Assembly (NCBI RefSeq): GCF_030247185.1
Contig: NC_080570.1
Span: 4,588,001 to 4,652,000, forward strand
Source: Malaya genurostris
Taxonomy: Eukaryota > Arthropoda > Insecta > Diptera > Culicidae
Direction of reading: 5' to 3'
DNA length: 64,000 nucleotides
The notes beneath the pieces were generated by a model, which did not search any database, had not been told where the DNA came from, and was given only the letters and a program-made list of their open reading frames with translations. This document shows positions 33,601 to 46,700 of this stretch, piece after piece (position 1 is the first letter of the stretch; each line of letters starts with the position of its first letter). A program made the position numbers and the translations under genes.

Positions 33601-35625
33601 TAAAACGACGGTCATTAAAATAATGTCATGAAAACCGAAGAATATTCATGAAAAAAACACATGCGGATTGATAAAAAAAGGTATCATCTCACTGATAGGT
33701 GGATGAGGCACGTTTTTCAAACCCCTTTGGTTTGCACTTTTTCCGATAACTTTGGGTAGACAACTTTTTTTTAATAACCCTTAGTTTTTTTCATTCTCAT
33801 TGAATTCACCTTTCTAATGGTGATGAAACTTTTGAAATCAGTCAAAAATTAGCTGAAATATAGTCTGCCAAAATTAGCGTACTCACTTTGCATGGTGCCC
33901 ACAGTAGTCCGTGGAGATTCTATTATTCGAGTGTTTGATAAGTTCTATTATTCGCATCGATAATACCGAATTGGTGAACATTAACAAAAAACCTTGACAA
34001 AAGACCCTGACAAAAGACCACATAAGAAGGAATAGCTTTTCGCAATCACATACGTAACACATGCACGCCTTTCCGGATACTAAAAAGATCGTCTCTCATC
34101 GTTTTTGTCATTTTTAGAGTATTCTTCTTTTGTCTATGTTGGTCGCTTCGACATTCCTCCAGAGTGAATAATATCAATAAATTACAAACACAAGAAATTA
34201 TTTCGAAATGGACAAAAGTTTTTTTTTTTTGTAAAACATGTAAAATAAAAACAGAGTTGACTGAACCACTTGGGTCCTGTAGTGAAAAATATTTGAATTT
34301 ATGAAACAAACTCTTGTTAATAATTTTTTTTAAAGTGCAGCCAATCCCGTCAAAGCTTGAGAAACTCCACGATGAAGATTTGTGAACCTAATTGATTTTA
34401 ATGGTCAACTGGTTGCAAGGGGAGCAATTTTATCAATTGCTGATTCGAATAAGATATACGAACGGCAATTAATTCATCACAAAGAATAAACCGAATCATG
34501 GAATTAGCCCTCCCGAATCGGTCTGAACACACAATGCGCAATGTCAATATAAAGTAGTTACCCTCTTTTACATGTGAAATATCATGCACATTGTCTGCGG
34601 CCCGTGGGCCCCCGGAAAGTGAGATCATATTATATAGTCATGTTGTGCGTGAGAGCCAGAGAAAGGTTCAAACTTTTTATCTGATTCGCTCGGTTTACCT
34701 TCTGCGACGGTACCTTCCTCTTATAAATTTGATATACACTGACTTAGTTACGCTCCCTCTCTCTCTCTTTGTATTCTCTTTCATCGCGATAGTAAACAGC
34801 ACAGTCTTTCTCTCCTGTCCCTGCAGTGTGCTTGCTCATATTAAATTATTTACCGTTCCAGGGTGCTTTTGTCAACCTTCAACCAAATAACCTCATTCTG
34901 AACGTTGAAGGAGGTACTCGAGATAGTGTGCCGGTCGAATAGATAGAGTACTTCACATACTGAAAAAAAAAGAAACATATTAATGCTGAGGAATCAAGCT
35001 TGATATAGATAGATAAAAGAGTTAACATTTATTAGTAAAATCGGGAATATAATTGAGTCACACTAGACTATTGTGAAGAGAAAACACAAGAAACTTAAAG
35101 GAAAAATGTTACCGATTTTTGAGTTTTGGTTCAAGTGACTAGCAACAGTGAAAAAAGGCTGATAAGATTTTCGTACTGACTAATGGAAAGAGTGTGGAAG
35201 GACGGCGACTCTTCCATTCTATTCTATAGGTGTCCCGGAGTTGGATGTTGGAGTAGGCATCAGAGCTAGGATTCGCCTAACGATACGACCATGAGAAAAG
35301 ATGGAACCAAGAATGAAAAGACGGTGATGAAGTGCATACAAAATTAAATAAAAATTAGAATAATCATATCCACTGCAGCAGTCCGGTCAAACCGAGAATC
35401 CAATTCCAATGATCACTAGTTCGCTAAATTCAAAAATGGTCACACAGAGGATAGGTAAAGATAAAAAAAAACTTCACGTCACTACTACAATCATGAAGAT
35501 TTCTTTTATAACTATTAAAACGATCGAAAGTTGATTTTCGAACAATTTTGACGGGAGCGAAAATTTTTCGCGGTTTACTAGCACACCTACTACGATCGTT
35601 TCGGCTCGAAAACGTGAGAATGGAA
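33601..35625. other. Intergenic, no supported gene
   Basis: AT-rich. A pyrimidine-rich CTCTCTCTCT stretch lies near 34758. No frame with a recognisable domain on either strand. Confidence 0.5.
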
Positions 35626-37287
35626 CCGACGACACGACCTGCCACTCGCATATGAAAACAGTATCGTAAATTTAACTACCCCTCAGTAACTGGTAACGTC
35701 AAAACGAAATCGCTTATAAAAATCTTAGAACTGGCAACACAAGTTGATAAATTATTGATTTTTAATAACAACTACCATAACCGTGGTTACTGTTTATTGA
35801 AGACATGTGAAATGTAAAGAAAACAAACTGCAAATCGGATATTTTACAGCGATAGATAATTACCGACTGCCTCGAACGGGAGACCGTCTCCTGGCGGTAA
35901 GTGGCAAATACTCCACCATAATTACGTGTCAGAACGCAGTGCAAAAAATGCTGACAAAATTCAGGTCTTAGTCGGTGGATATGAAACCGATTTGTGGCAG
36001 GTAGTAAATTTATTCTTTCAGAGATTTCTAATCATTTTTGTTCCCAAACAGGACTTAATATATGACTTTTTTTAAGAACTGGAACAGTTTCGTCGCAGTC
36101 GCCGAGGGGAGTAAACAATTGTTGTAATCAAATGGAATGAGCCGTCCAAGTATGATGTAGCTAGGTCTGTGTCTTTGGGGAGAATATAAGACAACAGATT
36201 TGACACTCAAAACAATTGTTTTATGTGACTAATGATAAACCGACGACACGACCAGGCACTTCGAAGAAAAATCTGCATGAAAATTGTCCGTTAACGATTC
36301 ACCGCCAGTTACCAAAAATATAGCGACCCCTTGAGAATGAACGAAATAATCTTCTCGAGCAACACTGTTTAAGTTACTAGGAACAAGTAGCCAAGGAGTC
36401 CAAGAATGAATAAACAAACAATTTAAGAACGTAGATACAAGGAAGCGTGCGTAACAGGTTTTAAATGTGAATCAATTTGTCTTTTGAAACAGTTTAAAAA
36501 CTTAATTAGTGCTTCAAGAATAGATGTAATGGCTCCCAATAAAGGTTTTACTATCACGAGTTATTTTCAATACATTATAATCAGTCGACATCTCCTTGTT
36601 GCAGGCGGTAGTGAAGCCTCGAAGAACGTAGTTGCAAACTGTTTTGTATGACATTAAATTCAATGTTTAGAAATAAAAACAATTACAAAGTCAAATTGCA
36701 CGATATATTTGTGTGTGTTCTAATGTCTACAATATATGGAAATATATGAGATATACAACAATTGCCAATTAACATAAGTTGAAAAACACCTATATTTAAT
36801 GAAAATGTTATCCAAAAAAATCATGCCACTGTTAGTTCATTCTCTTTGGATTCATTCCTTCATCGAATATCGTCGAGATTTTTCCATCAGTAGATCTTAT
36901 GTTGTCGTAAACTGTTTCGTGCAGTTTTCAATAGTTTATTTTTTAATTCAATTATCTTTGAGAAGATTAGCTTTTGTTTATTCAGTCGATTACTTACGCA
37001 TCATTTTGAGTAATTTATTCTCTTCGCTCGGTTTAGGCGGTGGTCTAGGATAACGGTTCCTTTATTTCGCATATGAAATGTGATTCGGGATTTGTTTTGT
37101 TTACATTCATTTGGTTAATACAGTAACCAAGGTTATAGTAACTATTATTCAAAATCAATCATCTATCAATTTGTGTTGCCAGTTTCCAAAATTTCTCAAG
37201 CAATTTCGTTTTGACATTACCAGTTACTGGGGGGTAGTTAAATTTGCGATACAGTTTTTAATAGCGAGTGGCAGGTCGTGTCGTCGG
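35626..37287. mobile_element. Inverted-repeat element A, about 1.66 kb
   Basis: Arms 35626-35792 and 37121-37287 are reverse complements over 167 bp at roughly 85%. Both start CCGACGACACGACCTGCCAC from the outside and share TTTAACTACCCC, CAGTAACTGGTAA and CTGGCAACACAA. Weaker similarity continues about 35 bp further inward. No transposase is seen inside. The left arm of element B (36240) lies within it, and the right arm of A lies within B, so the two pairs interleave. Confidence 0.75.
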
Positions 37288-38562
37288 ATAAACTGTTATC
37301 CATGAAAGACCTTTACTCGTATAAGAAAAAATGTACCTTTTCACTCATGTTTCTCTGACCTTTAAAAATTGGACATTACTCGCTGCCACTGTAATTCTCT
37401 GGGCTAAACAAAATTTATATTTAAAAAAACAAATGATCTTAAAAACAGCTTAAAACATGGTAACCATCACATAAAAACTAGTTCAAAATACGTCAGAAAC
37501 GACATCCTTGTAAAACAGTACTGAGGAGGTAGTCGCCCTTATTCTGAATAACGACGTATTGATTTTTCGATCGAATGTGGTTCTATCGAATCATAGCTAC
37601 CTTTGATTTTGCTAGCGTTATGGGGAATACAAATGAAATACGAGCGAAAAAACGATACGACGTTATTCAGAATAAGGGCGAGTGTTCCACTAAGAATCAT
37701 GCAAATTTGGATACATATTGTGTCAAATTATACAATTTTGAAAATGTGAATATATGTTCGACATTGCTGTATTCATTGCAATAAAAACCTTGGTAATAAT
37801 TATAAATGTGGAAAAATACAAAAACAGTGGAGCTGAATTATTTTATTTTAAAGTACTAACAATTTCGGAGACTTTTCAGTTTCCTCGCAAAATGTCCTAA
37901 TGTTTACACTGGCTAAACACCACAATTCCATTGATTTTTAGAAAATCTGCTCTAAACAGTTTTCCACATTGGACTCGAGTGTCAGATTTCTTCGATATGG
38001 TTTGGTAATAAGAGAACTGGGCCATGACTGGTGATGCTGCTGTACTTGTTGGCTGTTTATGTCCAAATTAAGAGCATTTTCGAATATGGAAAACTGCAAG
38101 GAATAGAAAACTGTATTAATTGAACGAAAAAAATCCAAAATATAGGCTGATCAAGATACTCTGCAACGTTATGCTTGTATGTTTACATGGAAAAAAATTC
38201 TAATAGGTATTCCCAGCTAACGACCCTAAGCACTCACTTGTTCAATTTTTTCATCATAGCTTGCACTGATGATAACTGTCGATTTTTGTTGATCTACAAT
38301 TTGGATTTGTTCTCGGAAATTCACATAGGCGCCAAAAACACAAAATTTTGTATTAATGAGACGATTTCACCTCTTTCACAAATTGCTTGTTTATTTATTC
38401 TAGTGTTTCTTGGTAACGAGCTCGTAACAACTAAACAGTGATGCCCGAGAAGATTATTTCTATGATTATCAAGGGGTCACTGTATTTGTGGTAACTGACG
38501 GTAAATCGTTAGCGGACACTTTTAATGATAATTTTTGTTCGGAGTGTCTGGTCGTGTCGTCG
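36240..38562. mobile_element. Inverted-repeat element B, about 2.3 kb, interleaved with element A
   Basis: Arms about 36240-36384 and 38415-38562 are reverse complements at about 80%: CGACGACACGACCAG from outside, then GTCCG.TAACGATT.ACCG.C, AGTTACCA, GACCCCTTGA.AAT and GAAATAATCTTCTCG. The first 13 bases equal those of element A, so A and B are related families. The interior has no recognised transposase and contains the right arm of A and a small MITE (37533-37681). Confidence 0.7.
37533..37681. mobile_element. Small palindromic MITE, 149 bp
   Basis: TCGCCCTTATTCTGAATAAC at the left and its exact reverse complement GTTATTCAGAATAAGGGCGA at the right, followed inward by CGACGTA in inverted form. 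Non-coding. It sits inside element B. Confidence 0.88.
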
Positions 38563-39269
38563 ATGGAACTAACATCGATTAGTCAGAGGTGACTTGTTCG
38601 ATTTCAACTTGCACGCTTATATCTATGACCAATGAGGTAAAACTTCATTTCAATCGAATATTATTAGATGAAAATAAAATTTATGACCACTGATTGTCAG
38701 CATATCCATTTGACTTTTGTTTCCATACTGAAATGAAGCTCCCAGAATTCATCGTCAATTGAATAACTATACCAAGTAATTTGATGTTTTGCTTACTCAG
38801 TTTCAAGTGCCAAATAGTACACTGCTTCATTGTCTTCACTGTTGGTAGTGAGCAAGCTGGAATGAATAGACATGGACATCAACTCCATAACCAAAACCCT
38901 TTCTACGGCTAGAATTATAAATAGAGGGTGGCGGTTCTCATATGAGTTTTCGATTATCGCCAGCAAGTTTGAGTCGATAATTTTAGACTGTTTGAAATGT
39001 ATTGAGATGTGTTCCAAAGTATTAGAAATGAAAACTGAAAGAGGGAACCATTAATTATGTTTATTTTGTAATTGATATTTCAGTTATCATAACTGGTTCA
39101 CCTTCCTTCCATTATCTTGAACCAATTCAAATGTTTACAAAAATCTCATTTGAAGGCCGGTCTCTTATTTAATTGTAAGAGATATTTTAATTCAAGGGGG
39201 CTAGAATATCTACGATCAATTGTTCGCATGATATTTTATTTTTAATTTACTATCCTCCAATAAATGATC
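38563..39269. other. Intergenic, 3' of the small minus-strand gene
   Basis: AT-rich and non-coding. TTTATT at 39235-39240 is an AATAAA signal on the minus strand, about 30 bases beyond the stop of the candidate gene at 39270-39533. Confidence 0.5.
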
Positions 39270-39533
39270 TTAATGCAGTTCACTTGTGGAAAGTACCCAC
39301 ATCGCTCCATTGCACGGTCGTTCGATATGCCCTCGATTGAACACATTGCCACTCTCACTCTCTTGGGACTGCTCAGGTCGAATCCCTTGCAGTAGATGTT
39401 GGATGTGCCAACTTTGGCTAACCAGTCGCAGAAGAGAATCCCGCGAAGTAAGAATGCTCCAAACTAGCCGGTGTCGATCGTCTTCCTGCTCGTCCGTAAG
39501 CTGCGTTAAGTTGTGATAATTTGAATTAACCAT
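39270..39533 (-). CDS. Uncharacterised small protein candidate, 87 residues
   Basis: Not recognised. First ATG at 39533-39531 (MVNSNYHNLTQLTDEQEDD), stop TAA at 39272-39270. The composition is unlike the AT-rich surroundings: hydrophilic, with DEQEDDRHR near the N-terminus, a middle SILTSRDSLLRLVSQSWHIQ that looks helical, and Q/E/S-rich RPEQSQESESG after it. No signal peptide or membrane segment. A minus-strand AATAAA lies about 30 bases past the stop, and the frame is closed upstream by TGA at 39551-39549. It lies head-to-head with the gene starting at 40681. It could also be the last exon of a larger minus-strand gene, or a chance frame. Confidence 0.4.
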   Translation of the reverse strand: MVNSNYHNLTQLTDEQEDDRHRLVWSILTSRDSLLRLVSQSWHIQHLLQGIRPEQSQESESGNVFNRGHIERPCNGAMWVLSTSELH

Positions 39534-39699
39534 AAAAACCAAATATTCTCACTTGAGATGCGCTGGGTTTGAAAGAACGGATCGCGGAAAGATTAGCGAT
39601 CGAACGAATTTTATGTGAGTTCAAAGAGTTCGGTGATGTGTTGTTTGTTTGAAAATTTGTTTACGATTATTGTGAAGACAAATCGCTGTGTGGATCGCT

Positions 39700-40094
39700 A
39701 ACTTCAGTGCTTTGATCGTGTTATTCCAAATTGTGATATCTTGGTGCCATATGTGGGAAACCGAAACACGAAATGCGAAGGCTCACGTGTGATTCATTGC
39801 GGGCCTGATAAAAATCGTTCCACTCGGTAGCGCATCCGAGCCGAGAAACCGTCTTCCAAACAGCTGAAAACGATTGGACCCCGCAGCACAATTAGTTTAT
39901 TCGGTCGAACACAGATGTGAGATAGGAGGAAAGAAATAACTGCAACTACAGGAAAGAGAATACAATACGTATATTGGACGACCTTAGCCTTATTAGTAGG
40001 TTTGGTGCGGTGCGGTGACGGAATAGTTCCAACGAGTCCACTTGAATCGAAGGTAGAAGATTAGGCGCGCTCCATAGCACCAAATATCCTCAAG
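39700..40094 (+). other. Possible 5' untranslated exon of the type II membrane protein gene
   Basis: Less AT-rich sequence ending in CCTCAAG|GTAGGT (donor at 40095), upstream of the acceptor TTTTACAG at 40667 that opens the ATG-bearing exon. The start is not determined. Inferred from the donor site and position only. Confidence 0.3.
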
Positions 40095-40680
40095 GTAGGT
40101 CGAGTTCCTTAGTTCCGTTGAATGGGAAGGACTAGGAGGGGAGGGGAAAACATGCGAATCTAACTGCCGAATGGCGTGTCAATTTCGAATAACTTGAAGT
40201 GTTAATATCGATTCTTCTATTTTATTACCGTTTTTGTTGTTGTTGTTCTTGTTGTGGAAATCACCAAGGACGGTGAAAAGTGCAGACTCGGAATGCCGTG
40301 GTTCTTCAACATATTATATTTAGAATTCGATTCGAAGACAATATCTTGTTTTCTTTTTCTGTTTTAAATTACTGTTCTCAACGTTTCAGTTAAATGAGGT
40401 TGCGATGGTTACGATTGGGCCCAACTGAAAATGCGGTAGACAAGATGAAAATTCAAAGTATGCGGTACGGGAAATTTCCCCAATATAATAAACAACGTAC
40501 ATCACCAGATATATTTTATAATCTGACTCATCTGTTAGAGGTGATTCAAATTGAAATATTTTCGCACATTTGTGACCGAATTACATCATGTTTTGAATAC
40601 TTTCATGCGATTAAATTGACCGATATTTTCCTAGAACAGCCAAATTTAGTTTTGTTATTTTTTACAGCACCTTGCCGGAA

Positions 40681-40726
40681 ATGAAGCCACACCATGAGAT
40701 GGATACGTCCGGGTACATCAATGAAG
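40681..40726 (+). CDS. First coding exon of the type II membrane protein
   Basis: Exon 40668-40726 begins 13 bases before the ATG. It encodes 15 residues and one base of the next codon. The polypyrimidine tract TTTTGTTATTTTTTACAG is strong and the donor G|GTACGT is good. Joining to 57891 gives a Gly codon and a continuous frame into the transmembrane exon. Confidence 0.68.
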
Positions 40727-43700
40727 GTACGTGATTTTCAGTAAAAAAAGTTATAATACATACCTTAATTATGAGACGATACCTTGTTCCAGCTAAAATT
40801 AGCATCTTGTTATCATTCCAAAATTTTTCCCCACTCACGTGTACTTCCAAATAAATCAGTTTCAGACATCATGCCTCAGACAAATTGAGCAGAGCATCGG
40901 ACCCTCCGTTTCGGCGGGCATGTTCCGAAACATCTGTCAGAAGCTGCATGATTAGTCAATGAATTATTCATGCGCGTGTGTAGGAACATGTGTAACGAAA
41001 TCCTTTGATCAGCCTCTATAAATGGTTCGATATCACTCTGATGACTTAATTTCGGAACGGTCATGCCAAAGCCGGTTCCCGTGAGATTAGGAGGGATCGA
41101 TTATTTTTCTCTTGCCAAGGTGATTTTTCGGTACGTGATATGCAATTGACACTGCAACCAACAGAATTCTTGTTTCTCGTGTTCCTTCGATTATTTAAAT
41201 TCCTGTGACACACAAATGCAGTAACTGTACCGAGAAACCCGAGCAATAAAATTGAATATGGATTCTGTGAAAAATGGTAAACACGAATGAGGAAAAATGA
41301 ACGCGCGGCGCTTGAGTGACATTTGTCTCTCGGCCTACTGTTCGTTTTGCTCGACCAAACCTATTGAGCAGTGCTGCAATAAGCAAATAACATTAGCATA
41401 ATTACTTCATTTAAACATTTTTGAACAATTCAGATTTGATGGCTCGCTTTGAATTTCTATCGTTATATTAACAGAATTGTCATTGTTCACTTTCGAAGCG
41501 GGTTTCACGTTTGCCGAAATATGATGTTTTACAGAATGCGCAAAAATGTGATGATTTCCTAAAACAGATAAATTGGTAATGATTGAATTTAATTTTATTG
41601 TTTAACATTTCTACGAAAATCAGATATACGATTTCTCAGAATGTTGTGAATTTAGTAGTTGTTTCCGAATGTTAATGTGGCTCAAAAATCAATATTCTTA
41701 GTTTGTTTGATTTTATTCAAACTTGATTTTTTCCATAAATTTCGAATCATTATACGTTTTTGCGTGTAAACTCATCACGCTTGCTTGTCTTTCTCGTAAC
41801 TGCAACGACGATTTTCAGGTAGTCTGGCACTTGCCAGTCTTGATGTTCTACTGGAAGACTATAAAAGTTAAAACGGTCGAAAATTGTTCATTAAATGCCG
41901 ATTTTAAATTTAGTCCCAGAGCACAGGTTCGAAAGTTAAAATTAAGACTCTGGACCTCGAATTTTGGATCTGGTTTCTTGACTAGATATTGAAACTGAAT
42001 TCAGAATTCTGATTCAGGTATTCAACTTAAGAATGCTGGAACCAAATAGTAATTCTAGATCTGGGTTTTAGATCTGAACTTCGAAGTAGGAATTTGGAAC
42101 TAACTGCTTAAATAGAATTGGATTCTTGAATTCAGCTTCAGATTTTAATTCCTAATTTTTTTAGAGCTCATTTTCATAATTCAGAGCCTGCATGCTGAAA
42201 CTGAATTCAGAACTTGGGTTCTAGAGATGGGAACTGAACACAGCTCCTTAATTCAGGTTAAGAATTCAAGTTCAGAACTCAATTCTAGAAATGAACCTTT
42301 AAGAATTCTGAAAATGAGTTCAGTTCCAGAATACTTGAACTAAATTCATGAACTTAATCCTTGATCTAGACGAAATGTCATTGGGGAACGAGTGGCGTTG
42401 GATTTGATACTCTCTTTTGTTTCAATGAAAGACGAAAATGCTTCGTCTCTCTTCAGTTGTTTTGGATGCGATCGTTAACGAATGAAACAGTAAAACAAAA
42501 ACCGAATACGAGCTGTTGGATTAAATTCTTTCATTGAGAATGCGTGTCAATTTTAAGCTCTGATTCGAACAAGCGCATACACGCTTCCAATCGATATGAA
42601 TGCTTATTTATAGTGGGAGTAGGAAATTTCATCAAACCCAGTTTCGCTGAACGGATCATTTAATCAAAAGCTTAGTTCACCGTATGTCATTGCATCGAAT
42701 AGTCCATTTCCTTGTTTCATCAAAAAATATCATTTCGCCGAAAGCTGTTTCATTTCGTTGTAATCAACATTTGTTCCATTGGATGGGTCAAAATTTTACT
42801 GAAAGCCGCTAAATATAATAGGTCATTTCGACGAACTGATCATTCCACCCTAAGTCGTTTTATTAAATAGGCTATTTCACCGAAAGCTGTTTGATCAAAT
42901 GAGTCAAATCTCTGAAAGCTGTTTCAACAAATTGATCATTTCACTAAAAACCGTTTCATCGACTAGATTGTTTTTCTGAAAGCCGTTCGAGAAAAAAAAT
43001 ATTTTGTTTAAAGTCGTCTATCAAATGGTAAGCCGTAACCGTGAGCCGTTGGATTAAATACATCAAATCTTCGAAAGCCGTCTCATCGAATTGATCACTA
43101 CACCCTAATCATCATTTCGTTTTGCTGAATGGGTCATTTCACCGATAGCCGTTCTTCCGAAAATTTCATTCTTCAGAAAGCCACCTAATAAAATAGGACA
43201 TTTCGTCGAAAGCTGTTCCATTGAATTGTTTATTTTGCCGTGATCACCATTTGTTACATGAATGGGTCATTCCTCCGAAAAGAATGCTCAACTGGAAGCC
43301 GCCTAATAAATCGGTCATTCCATCGAAAGCCGTCTCATCAAATGGTCATCGCTTCGTCGAATTGATCCTTTCACCGTGAATCGTTTTATCAAATAGGCTA
43401 TTCCACCGAAAACTGTTTGATCAAATGTGTCAAATCTCTGAAGGCGGTTTCAATGAATTGATCATTTCAACATTTCATCGAAGGGATCGTTTCACTGGGA
43501 GCCGTTTCATCGAATGGATAATTTTACTGGAAGCCGTTTAGTAAAGCCGTCTCATCGAATTGATTATTTCGTCCTAATCATCATTTCGTTTCTTTGAATG
43601 GGTCATTTCACCGAAAGCCGTTCTTCCGAAAATTTCGTTTTTTCAGAAAGCCACCTAATAAAATAGGACATTTCGTCGGAAGTCGTATCATCAAAAAGTT

Positions 43701-46700
43701 CGCTTCGTCGAATTAATTCCGAATTGATCATTTCATCGTAAGCCGTTTCATCGAATGGGCTATTTCACCGACTTCGTGTGATCAAATGGGTTAAATGTTC
43801 GAAAGTTGTTCCATCGAATGGATAATTTCACTTCAAGTCGAAGAGGTCATTTTGTCGAAAACTGTTCCACCGCAAGAGTCATTCACCGGAAGCCGTTTTA
43901 TAGAATAGGTCATTCCGTCAAAACTCGTTTCATCGAATGGGTCATTTCATATAAATTTTAGCAGAATTGAACATTTCGCGGTAAACTGCTTCATCAAATG
44001 TGTTATTTCACCAAATTTTCGTGTCACATCGGCATTTAAAACCCGTAGGGTAGGAACTATGAAATTTTTTTAAGCCTACATTTGTCACATATAAGAAGGG
44101 TTTAGCTCTAAGTATGGGTAGTCTTAAAATTATTTACTAAATTTTGGAAAAAAAAGTTCAACTCGGAATCCCAATCAATCACTCTGAAATAATTATTCAT
44201 TTCGTTTGTTATGATAAAACAGTTCAGGCCAAACCATTTAGTTGAACTATTTCTCAATATAATATTCAGGTTCACATTGTTTTATTATTTTTAAAAATAA
44301 TTCAATAATCAACCATGCGTTTCCATTGAAGCTCTATTAGAAGGAAACGCATAGTGCTTCGTTCTAGTAGTTGTATATTATAACTGTGAAGGAGACGAAC
44401 GGTTGAATGTAATCTTTTCTAGGAAAACTAACAAAATGAGGATTTCCACATTTGAAACAAAATGAAACTGAAGCTTTCAATACGTCTGAAAATTATTTAT
44501 TTATAGCAAGAAAAAATCCAAAGTGCCACAAAAATCGGAGGTTTGAATGTCAGAAATACAACTTTAGAACAATTGAAAAAAAAAAAACATTGTGAACCTT
44601 CCCGGCAATACCTCAAATTTTTCCAACTTTTTTTCGGTGGAGCGGTTGCTTCAAAAATAAAATGGAGTGAAAATCAGTAGAAACACCCTAGCTCCGTCAA
44701 TACGACAGCGAAAGGGTTCAAATTTTGGGAAAATTATGTCCAGTCCAATCTCTTTCAATTGTGGTGCAACGATATGAAACCCTTTCGGGGATAGAAGTCA
44801 CATGCCTTTCAGGTTATAGCCTTTTACGTGTGATCCGGCGAAATGATTCTCTCAGTTCGAAATGATTCGGCTTTTTGCGAAATGAGATCTACCTATTTAC
44901 GGTTTTTTCTATGAAGGACCAGAGTGACACAATCGATTTTAAACATAGGTACATTCTATAATTAATTGAAAGAACAAATTTTCTAGAAATTATTATTCTT
45001 GAAATCAGAATAAAATTTATACCTGGGAATTTCAATCAAGACAGTATTTGGCCTCCAGACAGGAAGCGATTGGAGTTTCATTCAGAATTGAAATTTGTGT
45101 TTAAGTGTACCCTAATAAAAAAAACTCTAAATTCTTCTTCATTCTGTGAAAATGCTGAATCATTGAGCTACCCTGAAATTTGAGAAAGTAGTTTGATGAC
45201 GTTAACATCCTCAGAAGCATACCAAAAAAAAATCTACTTTTGAACTGTCTGAAGAAACAAGAAGCAAGCATTAATTGTATATGCAGAGTGAAAACAGAAA
45301 AAAAACATGCTTGCCACATGACAAATTGATTAAAATCAACTGGCGATCAATTTAAATAATTCACGCTTACTCTTTCGCCTGAACTGCCTCCCGATTCTGG
45401 ACCAACGGCAACCCGTCGCTGGATTCGTCGATGGTGGTGAATGCCTTTTTCGGACAATTTGCTCTGGCTCTTCGCATAAAAAAATAACAACGTTCACGTG
45501 AAACAAAAAAAAAACAAATTAACCGACCAACCGCCAAGATGATGAATTGAATCCGGTTTTGGAAGAAGAAGAAGAAGAAGAAGGAGGAGGTAATTGAGTT
45601 ACTTCTCGTTTCTTGCATGCCTTTTACCTTTTTTTGATGGCGTTACACAGATCCGATCGATACCTTTGAATATCTCCGATCTGATTGACTCGTTCTGTTG
45701 CATAAGCAATCAAATGTCAGATCCGATGGGTTATTGATCTGTTCTTTTTTATTTTTTTTTTTGTTTGCCGCATATTTGGCATTTCTTAGAAGAAGTGTAG
45801 CAATAGTTGCTTAGTGCCCGGCTTGCCGAACATGTCTCAGCAGAATATCTTTGCTTTTTGAAGTAGTTAGCATATTTGTTTATCGATTGGTATAGATGTT
45901 ATCTTTAGTTTCATTTGTCGATCATTTAACCAATTTGATGTTGATTTGTTGCATGTTATTTTTTCCTATGGTATTCAGGTTTTTTGGTAGTTGAAATGAT
46001 CCGAATTCGTGAACGAAATAAAAACAAAACCAAGCCGAGTGAGAACTGTCCAACTCATTGACGCGTAACCGAAACGTCAAGAGATGCTGGTTTCGAAACA
46101 GATTCGCAATACGTGGGTCGATTGTGGTTTGAACTTGGAACTTGTCGATCACTATCGGTCTCTGTAAAACCAGTTCGAACACCCACTCGCAGAGTGAAGA
46201 TACGGAACGTAACCCTAAAGTTTAATTTTTGCTGCCTTGGTATCTATCGCCGTAGCGAGTGACATATATTTCTGTTGTCGCAATCGAGTGCTGCACACAC
46301 ACATGCATGCTTCAGAATTTTCATTTCGTCATTGTTTATTACAGAGATGTTTCGTATTCTCGAATGTCACGTAGTGATTAAAATCTGTTCTCGTATCTGA
46401 TTTCGTCGCTGAAATGACCTGTACTTGTTTCATAATTTAAAACCAATTTATTCGTCTGTTAAATTAATGAATATCAATATAGCTTGAGCTGATGTATGAA
46501 AATGTCTGTCATTTTCGTTAGTCTCATGGAGTTGAAGTTGCCGGAAATTTCTGCCATACATTTTAGTTGGAAAATATAGACAAGCGATCCAAGTGATTGA
46601 GTGAGAACCATTTCCTGATTTATCAAGAAAAGAAAATATCTGGATGTCGCTACAACTCTGAAAAATGTGGATCGACCAAATGAGAAGCAATTAATTGATT

